Shown: positions 15,814-24,532 of the stretch, piece by piece
Numbering within the stretch: position 1 is the stretch's first letter
Layout of the letters: every line of letters begins with the position of its first letter
Assembly (NCBI GenBank): GCA_020444765.1
Contig: JAGRHW010000006.1
Location: forward strand, 1 to 25,762
Direction: 5' to 3'
DNA from: Gammaproteobacteria bacterium
Lineage (GTDB): Bacteria > Pseudomonadota > Gammaproteobacteria > Granulosicoccales > Granulosicoccaceae
DNA length: 25,762 bases
Notes under the pieces: model-generated
Database searches by the model: none
What the model was told of the DNA's origin: nothing
Seen by the model: the letters and a program-made list of their open reading frames with translations, nothing else
Translations under genes and position numbers: made by a program

Positions 15814-17817
15814 ATGAGCAGGGCTTTTGTTGAGTCTGGGAAAAATATCTCCAGGCTTGATCAAATACTTACGACCATAAAACAAGAGCGTCAATTGGCG
15901 CGCCCCAGTCGACGACTGCACGTCGTTCGCTCCTGGGAACGCTGCCTGAACGACTTTCGCCTTAATCCGGACGGCCCTGCCCGACCAGTGGTGCTGGATG
16001 AGACCGAACTCGACGAACGATGCACTGAAAAATGGCCGCTGCTGGCGATAGCCCAGTGCGAAATCGAGAACCTGCATGAGCAATTGTCGGGTAGCGGTTC
16101 CGCAGTGATGATCGTCGACACGGATGGCTATGTGCTGAAATACCTGGGCGACCGGGAGTTTTCCGAAATAACCCGCATGAGCGGTCTACACGCCGGCGCA
16201 AACTGGAGCGAATCGGTCCAGGGCACAAATGCCATGGGAACCTGTCTGGCCGAAAGACAGCCAGTCCTCATCCACCACACCGAACATTTTTTCTCACGCA
16301 ACGTTGTGCTGACCTGCGCAGCCTCGCCTATTTTCGACGCACAGGGAGAGCTGCTGGGCGTACTCGATGTCTCCTGCGCCTCAAGCCTTGCACAGCAGCA
16401 TACTGCGGTGCTGGTCAACATGTCCGCACAGACGATTGAAAACCGCCTGTTTATGGACAAATACCGCAATTTCTACTGTATCCGCTTTCACAGCCGCCCG
16501 GAGTTTATCAACACGCCGGGAGAAGGCATTATCGCTTTTGACGGCGCCGGCAAAGTCATTGCCTTGAACAGATGTTCGAGACAACAATTCGGCCTCAAGC
16601 AAGCCATCCAGGCCGGGCAATATTCTCTTCGGGATCTGTTCGAAGCCACCGAGGATGAACTGCTGGCCTTTGCCGAACGCCAGTCAATCTATCCGACAGA
16701 AATCAGATGTGCCCAGAACGGCAGGCGCTTTTACGCGCTGGCACAACCGCCATCCTCATCCAACCCATCCCGGCTGGTCAGTCTCAGACAACCGGAAGCA
16801 AAACCCAAGGCGAAAAGAAATACAATCAAAGCACCGCTGATCGATTCGCTTGAGTTTGGCGACGATTATATGCGGGCTTGTATTGAGCGGGCAAAAAAAG
16901 TTATCAACATAAGTCATTTACCGATAATCATCAGCGGAGAAACAGGCACCGGAAAAGGCCTGCTGTCCAAGGCCCTGCACCCTTTCAGCGACCGGGCCGA
17001 CAAACCGTTTATTTCGGTCAACTGTGCGTCCATCCCCGAGTCGCTGATTGAAAGCGAGTTTTTCGGTTACTCCGCCGGCGCCTTTACGGGAGGCAGCCGG
17101 GGCGGCAATATTGGCAAAATTCAGGCTGCGGACGGGGGCACGCTTTTTCTCGACGAAATCGGTGATATGCCCTTACACCTGCAAACCGCTTTATTGCAGG
17201 TTCTTGAAGACCGCGAAGTGATACCGCTTGGTTCATCGACCCCTATACCCGTTAACATAAGATTGATCAGCGCAACACATCAGGACCTCGGCAAACTGGT
17301 TGAAAAACGGCAGTTTCGAGAAGACCTGCTGTACCGCCTGCAAGGTCTGACGATTCAACTGCCGCCGCTGCGGGAAAGAAAAGACCGGCTTAACCTGGCC
17401 TGTAGTTTTCTCAACGAAAACGCAATAAAGCAAATGTCCTTCAGCAAAAAAGCCGAAGAGTTGATTCAGGGATATGTGTGGCCGGGAAACATCCGACAAC
17501 TCCGAAAAACAATACAAACGGCGCGCATTTTCGCCAGATCGGAGGTTATCTGTACCAGTGAGTTCCCAGAGGAAATAATCCGCAACTTTTCACCCGAACT
17601 CTTAAACGAAGCACTGGCAATCGGGGACAGTCTGGAACAGCCGTTTCCATGCACGCATCAGGCTTTCTCTCCGTTGGAACAGGCCGAAAAACGGGCCATC
17701 GAAAATGCTCTGCGGGATTATTCATGGAGTGTGACCAAAGCGGCCAGGCATCTTAATTTAAGCAGAACCACTCTATACAGAAAGCTGAAAAAATACGGGA
17801 TTGAATCGCCTGTATAG
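15814..17817 (+). CDS. AcoR-type sigma-54-dependent transcriptional activator
   Basis: The protein has 667 residues. An N-terminal GAF-like sensor region (about 75-215) is followed by a PAS-like segment (about 235-310), a sigma-54 AAA+ domain (about 345-585) and a Fis-type helix-turn-helix (about 625-665, ATTLNLS-like TKAARHLNLSRTTLYRKLK). Walker A is GETGTGKG at 375-382, Walker B LFLDE at 444-448, and the arginine finger region is FREDLLYRL. The sigma-54 contact loop reads GAFTGG at 422-427 instead of GAFTGA. Relatives activate acetoin, alcohol and PQQ dehydrogenase genes when a small molecule binds the sensor domain; the effector here is unknown. The start has a strong ribosome site (GGGAGGAAAG). 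xoxF is a possible target. Confidence 0.92.
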   Translation: MSRAFVESGKNISRLDQILTTIKQERQLARPSRRLHVVRSWERCLNDFRLNPDGPARPVVLDETELDERCTEKWPLLAIAQCEIENLHEQLSGSGSAVMIVDTDGYVLKYLGDREFSEITRMSGLHAGANWSESVQGTNAMGTCLAERQPVLIHHTEHFFSRNVVLTCAASPIFDAQGELLGVLDVSCASSLAQQHTAVLVNMSAQTIENRLFMDKYRNFYCIRFHSRPEFINTPGEGIIAFDGAGKVIALNRCSRQQFGLKQAIQAGQYSLRDLFEATEDELLAFAERQSIYPTEIRCAQNGRRFYALAQPPSSSNPSRLVSLRQPEAKPKAKRNTIKAPLIDSLEFGDDYMRACIERAKKVINISHLPIIISGETGTGKGLLSKALHPFSDRADKPFISVNCASIPESLIESEFFGYSAGAFTGGSRGGNIGKIQAADGGTLFLDEIGDMPLHLQTALLQVLEDREVIPLGSSTPIPVNIRLISATHQDLGKLVEKRQFREDLLYRLQGLTIQLPPLRERKDRLNLACSFLNENAIKQMSFSKKAEELIQGYVWPGNIRQLRKTIQTARIFARSEVICTSEFPEEIIRNFSPELLNEALAIGDSLEQPFPCTHQAFSPLEQAEKRAIENALRDYSWSVTKAARHLNLSRTTLYRKLKKYGIESPV

Positions 17818-17830
17818 ACCTTCAGATAAA

Positions 17831-18871
17831 TTACCGCAGCTTATCATCGGCCCGCTTTAAAACAGCGGGCCAGGACTTGTCGGCAACACGCCTCAAGCTC
17901 TGCCACAGATAGAACAGCAAAAAACACAACAAGGCCAAAGCGGAAAAATATGGCGCAAGCACGGTGCTTTTGGTCTTTTTACTGATAAACTCCCTGGATT
18001 TCAGCAAAGCCTTCAAATCCGTTCCGGGCGACGCATTAAAATAATGCAAATTCAGTGTGCGGCTTAACTCCTGCAGATGCGATTCTTTCAGGGAGGACAA
18101 GTGCTCGGTGCCCTGCTCGATTCTCTTTTGCAGATTTTCATCATCAACCCCTACCGGCGCTTTCCCGTCATTTGTGCTTCGGCCCAAGGAATAGTTATCG
18201 ACCTGCAAGACCTGGCCTGCCTTCCAGTAACCGATAAAGTTGCCTTTATAGGAATACAACGGTATAGGTACAGGCAGCGATCCTCCGATACCGATAATAG
18301 CGCCGGACACCGCTTTGTTCTGACCCGAATATTTCGGACGATAGGTTTCGTGCAGAGGCGGCGCTTCATGTCCGTCCGTCAGAAAAACCACATTCACGGG
18401 CTCGTCCAGCAAATTCTCCGATACCTCCAACGCCGAAAAAATCCCCTTGCTTACCTCACTGCGTGCCTCCCAGGCCATCCGCCAATCAATTGCATCAATT
18501 GCACTGGAAATTTCCGTGTAGTGCTCACAGACCTCAACGGCCTTAAAAAGTGCAAAGCTTCTGTGGCCGGTAAAAATACCCAGAGCGATCTCAGACCCGC
18601 AAGGCAAATCGGCAAGGGCCTCGATAACCAGCTTTTTTGAATACTGCAGGCGCGATACCTGATCATCGCCCAGAGCGATATCCTTTACATTCATGCTTTG
18701 GGTGATGTCGAAGACAATAAAATGATGGTAAACCTTGCCTGGAATATTCACTCTGAAATCGCATGCCGCCAGTATCACCAGAAACAGACCGGCCAGCGAT
18801 AACACCAGCCGCGGGGTGGCAAAACGGCGAATACCGGATAGTCCTGTCAGAGCGCGATTGAAGCTGTCCAT
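17831..18871 (-). CDS. mxaL: MxaL-like von Willebrand factor A domain protein
   Basis: The protein has 346 residues: an N-terminal membrane anchor (about 21-37), a VWA domain with MIDAS motif DITQSMN at 55-61 and downstream FLTDGHEAP, and a C-terminal membrane helix (about 305-325). The VWA domain faces the periplasm in the predicted topology. MxaL belongs to the MxaRSACKL group needed in Methylobacterium for calcium insertion into methanol dehydrogenase. It is the last gene of this operon. The ATG at 18871 has no clear ribosome site; a GTG lies directly before it and a short upstream frame ends just before that. A perfect 8-bp inverted repeat at 17849-17871 lies in its final codons. Confidence 0.82.
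   Translation of the reverse strand: MDSFNRALTGLSGIRRFATPRLVLSLAGLFLVILAACDFRVNIPGKVYHHFIVFDITQSMNVKDIALGDDQVSRLQYSKKLVIEALADLPCGSEIALGIFTGHRSFALFKAVEVCEHYTEISSAIDAIDWRMAWEARSEVSKGIFSALEVSENLLDEPVNVVFLTDGHEAPPLHETYRPKYSGQNKAVSGAIIGIGGSLPVPIPLYSYKGNFIGYWKAGQVLQVDNYSLGRSTNDGKAPVGVDDENLQKRIEQGTEHLSSLKESHLQELSRTLNLHYFNASPGTDLKALLKSREFISKKTKSTVLAPYFSALALLCFLLFYLWQSLRRVADKSWPAVLKRADDKLR
17849..17871. repeat. Inverted repeat at the 3' end of mxaL
   Basis: GGCCCGCT and AGCGGGCC pair perfectly over 8 bp around a 7-base loop. It lies in the last codons of mxaL and just past the end of the convergent activator gene. No T run follows on either strand, so it may help end or protect transcripts but is not a standard terminator. 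Confidence 0.45.
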
Positions 18872-18874
18872 CAC

Positions 18875-18910
18875 TCAATACCCAACACTGGTGTTATCGT
18901 GGTCGCTCAT
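18875..18910 (-). CDS. 11-codon leader frame before mxaL
   Basis: An ATG at 18910 with a strong ribosome site (GGAGAGAGGAA) opens a frame for MSDHDNTSVGY that stops at TGA, directly followed by GTG-ATG of mxaL in the same frame. It may be a translated leader that feeds ribosomes to mxaL, or the true N-terminus of MxaL interrupted by a stop. Confidence 0.35.
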   Translation of the reverse strand: MSDHDNTSVGY

Positions 18911-18931
18911 TTCCTCTCTCCGCTTGCCACT

Positions 18932-19480
18932 TCACGGCAAACGTTCATAGGCGGTTGTTTCAACTGGCGCACTGGGACTTCTCTCCGGCATGATGTCATC
19001 CTCCTGGGCCTCACGGAATTCGGCGTCCGGCAGAACCTGCAGCACTCTGGCCAGATTGTAGCGGGATGGCCAGTGCGAATTGTCAGCACGCAATATCATC
19101 CGATAGTTTTCCTTGGCCAGCTCGATGTAAGGGATCCGTGCGTCTGATCTGGCTGACTCTTCGAGCGCCACCGCCTTACGCAGATAGATCTCGGCCAGAT
19201 TGAAACGTGCATTTTGCACAAGGCTTTTGTCGTCGAAGGTCAGGACGGTATTGTAGTATTTCTCCGCTGTGTCGAAGTCACCGTCGTGATAAGCCTTCCA
19301 GGCCACCAGTGATTGCGCAAAAGCCGATTTATCAACCAGGGCTGCATCAAAACCACTGCTATCCAGCACTGCCCGGTTCATTGCACTTTCCAGCTGGTAC
19401 GAGCGATATTCAACGCCGATCAGGACCAGGCTTATCAGCATGATGACAACAGCACCCGTTTTCGGTAAAGACCGCCTCAT
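18932..19480 (-). CDS. mxaK: MxaK-like membrane-anchored protein
   Basis: The protein has 182 residues: one N-terminal membrane helix (about 8-24), then a helical region with a TPR-like stretch (WKAYHDGDFDTAEKYYNTVL and NARFNLAEIYLRKAV). The C-terminal 25 residues are acidic and Pro-rich. Its place between mxaC and mxaL and its size match MxaK, one of the proteins needed for calcium loading of methanol dehydrogenase; its precise job is unknown. The ATG at 19480 overlaps the mxaC stop as ATGA, which decides the start; a longer frame begins with GTG at 19504. The naming rests mainly on gene order. Confidence 0.75.
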   Translation of the reverse strand: MRRSLPKTGAVVIMLISLVLIGVEYRSYQLESAMNRAVLDSSGFDAALVDKSAFAQSLVAWKAYHDGDFDTAEKYYNTVLTFDDKSLVQNARFNLAEIYLRKAVALEESARSDARIPYIELAKENYRMILRADNSHWPSRYNLARVLQVLPDAEFREAQEDDIMPERSPSAPVETTAYERLP

Positions 19481-20484
19481 GAGTTCTGCCTCGCTGCCGG
19501 CCACTGCCTTAGCTCCAACAAGGTAGCCAGCACAATGACAAGCGCCAGCAAAGCGGCCACCGAATAGCAGACTGCGGCATAACTTTTACGCGGCCTGATT
19601 TCCTCATAGCGCATCGGCAAATTCTGCAAGCTGTTGATGTCGTCCGCCGCCCGCTGCATATCGTCCGGATTTTCAGCCATATACGCATGATAAGGCGTAT
19701 CCGTACTGTCGAAAAAGCGATGTAATGCCAACTCCGGAGACGGATCCGGATTATCGCCGATAATTCTCGGCCCGGTAGCCGAGCGCATATACAGCCAGTA
19801 CACGGTAACCTGATTGGCTCTCAGCAGATCCCTGATGGTTTTTCGCATACTCCCGTCCAGCTGGGCCGCACCGTCGGAAACGAGAATGACAATCCGTGAG
19901 CCGGTATAGGGTTTGTCGTCAAAATAACGGATCGCACTTTCCATACCCGCGCCGATATTGGTCTGCGCCAGACCGCGTCCGATTGCGCTGCTTTCTATGG
20001 ACGCCTTGACGATATCGTGCTTGTTGGTCAACGTTACCACCGGAATCGGCAGCGTGCTGAAGATCATCGTACCCAGCATGTCGGATTTTCGCTTGTCGAC
20101 AAATTCACCGAGAATCCGGCGGGCAACCGTTATTTTCGAATCCTCGTTAACAAGCTGGCTGACGGAAATGATTTTTTTATTGGTGGCAAAGGTTTGGTCC
20201 ATACTGCGGCTTCTGTCGAGCAACAATACGATTTGCGCGCCCTGTCCGATTGTGGAAACCGTGTACTGTGGCTTGTGTATACCGGCCAGCGCCACGATGA
20301 CAAGAGCTATCAACAATACCCCCGACGCTCTTAAAAAATAATCCAGATATCTTGACAGAGGATCATCCGGAATCAGATTGACCGAGGTAAACCTGAATTC
20401 ATCGGATGTTTTACCCAACAGTGGCAGTATTGCCAACGGTAACAGCCATAATACGTAGGCGTGCGAAAAGGCCAGGCCTTTCAT
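19477..20484 (-). CDS. mxaC: MxaC-like von Willebrand factor A domain protein
   Basis: The protein has 335 residues: two N-terminal membrane helices (about 8-24 and 50-68), a VWA domain with MIDAS motif DRSRSMD at 90-96 and ILVSDGAAQ further on, and a C-terminal membrane helix (about 305-325). This layout is that of BatA/MxaC proteins. MxaC acts with MxaA, MxaK and MxaL in metal insertion into methanol dehydrogenase. The ATG at 20484 overlaps the mxaA stop as ATGA; an upstream ATG at 20517 would give 11 extra residues within mxaA. The VWA domain lies on the opposite side of two helices from the short tail, probably in the periplasm. Confidence 0.83.
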   Translation of the reverse strand: MKGLAFSHAYVLWLLPLAILPLLGKTSDEFRFTSVNLIPDDPLSRYLDYFLRASGVLLIALVIVALAGIHKPQYTVSTIGQGAQIVLLLDRSRSMDQTFATNKKIISVSQLVNEDSKITVARRILGEFVDKRKSDMLGTMIFSTLPIPVVTLTNKHDIVKASIESSAIGRGLAQTNIGAGMESAIRYFDDKPYTGSRIVILVSDGAAQLDGSMRKTIRDLLRANQVTVYWLYMRSATGPRIIGDNPDPSPELALHRFFDSTDTPYHAYMAENPDDMQRAADDINSLQNLPMRYEEIRPRKSYAAVCYSVAALLALVIVLATLLELRQWPAARQNS

Positions 20485-21434
20485 GCCAGACGCTCCAGGC
20501 GCCGGCAGGTTCTGCATAATGGCAAAAGATCATTTTCAATACTCAGCGGCTTGCTTTCCTTGCGGGAAAAATCATAAAACTCCGCGTTTATCGAATCGTA
20601 GACGGCTTGTATAATCTTCCGACAATCTGAAAATACCGGATATTTCTGAAAGAAATCATCAAGGTCTTCGGACATCACCACTGAGCCATAGGTTTCCCGC
20701 ATGGCACCGTGAACTACCTTTAAAGCATCTCTGTACCCCGCTGCCTTTTCGTTACGGGAAATAACCGACAATTCACGGACGGCTTTGGCAAACGGCTTGT
20801 TACGTGCGCGGAGCAAACCCGGCCCATAGATAAGAAACAACAAATAGAGCAAAGCCAGCAAAAATAATCCGACCAGAGCCAGTATCCGCCACAAACGGTA
20901 GTTGACATCGAGCGGCCGGGGCGGCTCGGCCATCTGCAACTCCGGCAACTGACCGGGGTTGCGAACCTCGTGAGTCAGCACAGGCGCCAGGGTATAAGCG
21001 GTGGGTCCAATCACCACAGGCCAGCTTTCATCCCCTGAGACAAGATTGAAATCTATCGGTGGAACCACCAGGGCAGAAAGTTTTTCAGGATTACCGACGA
21101 TCAGGTAGCGAAATTCTACAGACATCCTTCCTGCTTGCATTATTCCTGACTCATCGATATCCACTGATAATACTTCCAGCCAGCGGTTGATGCGGCGAAT
21201 CTCCGGTAATGATTTTGTATCCAGCGTCCAGCCGTCGTTTAATTGCAGTTCAGCCTTGATGGAGATAATATCCCCTACCCGGTAGCCGATAGGCGCCGGC
21301 TGTTCGACCCGCATCTCGATGACAGCATTTTCCGAAGCCCGCAACGACTGACAGACCAATACCTGAAGAAGCAGCGCTAAAAGGCATCTGAAAAAAATCC
21401 AGTGTCCTGTTTTAATAATATATTCCGTAGACAC
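20481..21434 (-). CDS. mxaA: MxaA-like membrane protein
   Basis: The protein has 317 residues with a signal or anchor segment (about 11-30), a periplasmic beta-rich domain (about 35-175), a membrane helix (about 180-205, ILALVGLFLLALLYLLFLI) and a cytoplasmic helical tail with ALKVVHGAMRETYG. Its position between the DUF58 gene and mxaC and this layout match MxaA of the methanol dehydrogenase metal-insertion set. The start is GTG at 21434, 2 bases after the mxaS stop; no ATG lies near enough to include the signal segment. Sequence conservation in this family is low, so the call depends on the order of genes. Confidence 0.78.
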   Translation of the reverse strand: MSTEYIIKTGHWIFFRCLLALLLQVLVCQSLRASENAVIEMRVEQPAPIGYRVGDIISIKAELQLNDGWTLDTKSLPEIRRINRWLEVLSVDIDESGIMQAGRMSVEFRYLIVGNPEKLSALVVPPIDFNLVSGDESWPVVIGPTAYTLAPVLTHEVRNPGQLPELQMAEPPRPLDVNYRLWRILALVGLFLLALLYLLFLIYGPGLLRARNKPFAKAVRELSVISRNEKAAGYRDALKVVHGAMRETYGSVVMSEDLDDFFQKYPVFSDCRKIIQAVYDSINAEFYDFSRKESKPLSIENDLLPLCRTCRRLERLA

Positions 21435-21436
21435 CG

Positions 21437-22300
21437 TTAGTGACCCAGAAAATAATGACTGACACGCTCCGCGCTGAACTCATCGCACAGCATCAGCGGT
21501 CGCATCCCATAACGTGCAAACTGCCTGAAAACCTGCTGATCGTGTTCATGCTGATTGTCCCTGAGTTTTTTGAGAAAGCGCTCGCGTAATAAAAACATCT
21601 TTCTTTCGCGGGACTCGCTATCGTAAACATGCGCTATACCGAATCTCGACGTATCCAGGGTTTCAGCGCTATCCCTGAGAACAACCGGAACCACCATGTG
21701 CCCGCTCAGGCTCAAGGCCAGCTTCTCGATGAAATCCGCTTCAAGGTAAAAATCCGACACCAGAAAAACCAGTGACTTTTTACCCGGCAAGGCGTGCACG
21801 GCATCCAGCAGGCCGTTTGCGCTTCGCCCGTCAAAATGCAGTTCATTGATCCTTTCGGCCAGATCGATCCCAGCTTCCGGACGGCGCATTTTATAAAGGG
21901 AAATATTTTCCCTGTAGCGCTCATCAGCACCCAGGAAGCTGTACACATCACCATTCCGACATACCGACAACGCCAGCGATGCCAGAAATGAAGCCATCAA
22001 TGTCTGCTTGCTGGCTGTGCCCGTGAAATTCATGGACGCCGACATGTCCGCCAGCATGATCACATTGATGGAGCCCTGCTGCTTGTAACGCCTGACGAAC
22101 AATCGGCCAAGCGGGTCTTTCAGACCGGCCCTGACATCAAACCGTCTCGGGTCCTCTCCGTCGCCAAATGGCCTGAAGTCGTTAACCTCAAACCCGGCCC
22201 CGGTTTGTCTTGAACGGTGCAAGCCCGCGCGCCCGGTTTTGGGTTGCCACTGGATATGGTAATAAAATTCCTCGAGTTTTAACTTCCGACCTGCAGACAT
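21437..22300 (-). CDS. mxaS: MxaS-like DUF58 protein
   Basis: The protein has 287 residues with no membrane segment. The DUF58 signature is clear at 41-71: DFRPFGDGEDPRRFDVR, then DPLGRLFVRRY. A VWA-like region follows with a MIDAS-type DMSAS at 85-89 and FLVSDFYLEADF. DUF58 proteins commonly pair with MoxR ATPases and are thought to work as cytoplasmic adaptor or substrate-binding partners. Here it follows mxaR by 10 bases and matches MxaS. Its exact role in methanol dehydrogenase maturation is not known. Confidence 0.85.
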   Translation of the reverse strand: MSAGRKLKLEEFYYHIQWQPKTGRAGLHRSRQTGAGFEVNDFRPFGDGEDPRRFDVRAGLKDPLGRLFVRRYKQQGSINVIMLADMSASMNFTGTASKQTLMASFLASLALSVCRNGDVYSFLGADERYRENISLYKMRRPEAGIDLAERINELHFDGRSANGLLDAVHALPGKKSLVFLVSDFYLEADFIEKLALSLSGHMVVPVVLRDSAETLDTSRFGIAHVYDSESRERKMFLLRERFLKKLRDNQHEHDQQVFRQFARYGMRPLMLCDEFSAERVSHYFLGH

Positions 22301-22310
22301 GATTTTGTCT

Positions 22311-23345
22311 TTACGGCGAACTGATAGTGCTTATCATGCTGTCGACAAACGCATCGGCTATCTCGGTTCTGCGCATTTCATACACCGGCGTAAAAAAAAT
22401 CCGGTGCTTCATGCAGTCGGCGAACAGATCCCGGATATCCTCCGGCAGCACGATTTCCCTGCCCTCCAGCCAGGCACGAACCCGCGCGGCCTTCAGTAAC
22501 ATACTCATGCCGCGCGGGCTTGCTCCGGACTGAATCAGACGGCTTACGTCAACATCGCTCACACTGATGGAATACAACTCCGGCTCCCTGCTGGCACTAC
22601 AAAGTGAAAGTGCATACTCCTGGACTTTTCTGGATACATGCACCTGATTTTGAATCAGCCCGGAAATCGCATTGAGTTTTTTAAAATCCAGAATATTTTC
22701 CGCCACCGATTCGATCAATGTGTCGGCATCGTGGAATCTGACATCAGTCATCAGGGCGAGCTGCAGTTCGGGATCTTTCGGCAGACCGATGCTGAACTCC
22801 ATCATAAAGCGGTCGCGGGCGGCAGCGGGAATTTCGTAGGTTTCGTCCCTCTCCATCCGGTTACGGTCAGCAAATACCTGCAAATGAGGCATATAATAAT
22901 CGGTGTTGAAGGCGGTTACGCTGCGCTCCGCCATCACGCGTAACATCATGGAATGGACCTGCGGTCTGGCCCGGTTGATTTCATTGAAAAAAAAGATCGA
23001 CAGACGCTCACCGTGCTTGAGTATCGGCCCCGGATTGACCACCGGCTTGCCTTCCTCGCTGATATACGTGTGATAGACGAGGTCACTGGGAAGAAGGTCG
23101 ACCGTTCCCTCGATACGTTCGATCTCACCGCCCACGGCCCGGCTGACGGCCCGCAGCAGGGTAGTTTTACCCACCCCGACATCGCCTTCCAGCAGAACGT
23201 GGCCACGGGAAAAGACCGCTACTGTAATCAACCGTATGGCTCTCGACTGGCCGACCACGACCTTGCCTATCTGCTCCTCCATTGACAAGGCCAGCTTGCG
23301 CCAATGATCCAGATCTTCGGAAAGGGGCTCATTGCTATTCGCCAT
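22311..23345 (-). CDS. mxaR: MxaR, MoxR-type AAA+ ATPase
   Basis: The protein has 344 residues. The MoxR-type AAA+ core shows Walker A GDVGVGKTT (54-62), a Walker B region IFFFNEINRARPQ (117-129) and ATPase sensor segment FADRNR (158-163), then PAAARDRF. The Walker B acid before Glu is Asn121 instead of the usual Asp, while Glu122 is kept. MoxR ATPases act as chaperones with VWA and DUF58 partners. This is the first gene of mxaRSACKL, the maturation set for methanol dehydrogenase. The start is uncertain: ATG at 23345 has no ribosome site; GTG at 23357 has AGGGGA about 10 bases upstream; TTG at 23426 is unlikely. The upstream region has an inverted repeat at 23453-23478. Confidence 0.87.
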   Translation of the reverse strand: MANSNEPLSEDLDHWRKLALSMEEQIGKVVVGQSRAIRLITVAVFSRGHVLLEGDVGVGKTTLLRAVSRAVGGEIERIEGTVDLLPSDLVYHTYISEEGKPVVNPGPILKHGERLSIFFFNEINRARPQVHSMMLRVMAERSVTAFNTDYYMPHLQVFADRNRMERDETYEIPAAARDRFMMEFSIGLPKDPELQLALMTDVRFHDADTLIESVAENILDFKKLNAISGLIQNQVHVSRKVQEYALSLCSASREPELYSISVSDVDVSRLIQSGASPRGMSMLLKAARVRAWLEGREIVLPEDIRDLFADCMKHRIFFTPVYEMRRTEIADAFVDSMISTISSP

Positions 23346-23452
23346 ATCAACGTTCACAATCGTTTTTTCCCCTGTATTTCCCGTAAAAATCCGACTCAGT
23401 AAGACAAATATTTTATTAAAATGCAAGCTGCTGGATTAAAGTAATTATTAAA

Positions 23453-23478
23453 ATCAGCGGCGTTAAAAAACCGCTGAT
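23453..23478. repeat. Inverted repeat between mxaR and the hydrolase gene
   Basis: ATCAGCGG and CCGCTGAT form a perfect 8-bp stem with a 10-base loop rich in A. On the plus strand a run of seven T residues comes 9 bases later (23488-23494), too far for a standard terminator. It lies between divergent genes, about 100 bases from mxaR, and may be an operator or leader hairpin. Confidence 0.45.
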
Positions 23479-23584
23479 AGAAGCCCGTTTTTTTGTTCAT
23501 TTAAGCAACTGTTGATTGCTTTTTGTGACAAAATGCCCCATCGATGCTACAACGTGATATGGGCTTTCCAACAGGTGTTTCACG

Positions 23585-24532
23585 ATGATTTTATCCAGAC
23601 GATTAATCACGCATTTGTTACCCGCGCTCGTTTTGTCATTCCCCGTCTCTGCTGCCAGCCGCCTCTTTACCGACATCGACACGCCACCGGGCATTAAAAT
23701 CTGGCATGGCAACCATAATAACCATATATTCTGTACCGGCAGCGGCTCACCGACCGTCGTCCTCGAATCCGGTCTTGGCGGCAACTCCCTGGACTGGGTG
23801 CTGGTCCAACCGGAAATCGCCCGCTTTACCCGGGTTTGCAGTTATGATCGTGCCGGCTATGGCTGGAGCGATTCGGGCAATTTACCCCGCTCGATTCCCC
23901 GCCTGGCTGCCGAGCTGGAGATATTGCTGCGACTGGCCGGGGAAACGCCGCCTTATATTCTGACCGGGCATTCTTTCGGCGGGCTGATCAATCAGTTTTT
24001 CGCTGCCAGCTATCGTGACAAGGTGGTGGGCATGGTGCTGGTCGACTCCTCGAATACGGAACAATTCGAGCGCCTGGAAAACGACCGCAGGACCGCGAGG
24101 CTCACGCCGACCAGCCCGAGTTTTATCTTGTATAACAGCACCAGCATTCCGGAGGCCATTCCGAATGAATACAAACCCCTGGCGAGATTGCTGGCGACCA
24201 AACGTAAATCGGTCCGCGCGCTGTACAGTGAATTGCGAAACTTTCGCCGCTCCGTCGATGAACTCAAGGGGCTCGATGCAAGCCGGGCGGATATTCCGGT
24301 AAAGGTGATCAGTCGTGGCGTTATTCCGCCGGCGGGCTCCAGCTTGTCAAACGATCAAGTCGGCAAACGGGAGGTCGTCTGGAAAAAAATGCAGGAAGAT
24401 CTCGCCAGAAAAAATAATGCGGCCTTGCTTGTATCAAAGAAACCGGATCACTATATCCAGTTATCCGATCCCGCTATTGTCGTCGATGCGGTCAGGTCGG
24501 TATTCAACGATGTCAGGAATAAAGGCCTGTGA
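23585..24532 (+). CDS. Secreted alpha/beta hydrolase
   Basis: The protein has 315 residues with a signal peptide (cleavage near VSA-ASR). The alpha/beta-hydrolase fold shows the oxyanion region LESGLGGNSLDW, YDRAGYGWSD at 87-96, the nucleophile Ser130 in TGHSFGGL and a likely catalytic His289 in KKPDHYIQL. The acid residue is less certain. The substrate is not known; esterase or lactonase activity is possible. Its stop overlaps the GTG start of the sensor kinase gene, so the two are coexpressed. A CAGGTG ribosome site precedes the ATG. It is divergent from mxaR. Confidence 0.83.
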   Translation: MILSRRLITHLLPALVLSFPVSAASRLFTDIDTPPGIKIWHGNHNNHIFCTGSGSPTVVLESGLGGNSLDWVLVQPEIARFTRVCSYDRAGYGWSDSGNLPRSIPRLAAELEILLRLAGETPPYILTGHSFGGLINQFFAASYRDKVVGMVLVDSSNTEQFERLENDRRTARLTPTSPSFILYNSTSIPEAIPNEYKPLARLLATKRKSVRALYSELRNFRRSVDELKGLDASRADIPVKVISRGVIPPAGSSLSNDQVGKREVVWKKMQEDLARKNNAALLVSKKPDHYIQLSDPAIVVDAVRSVFNDVRNKGL

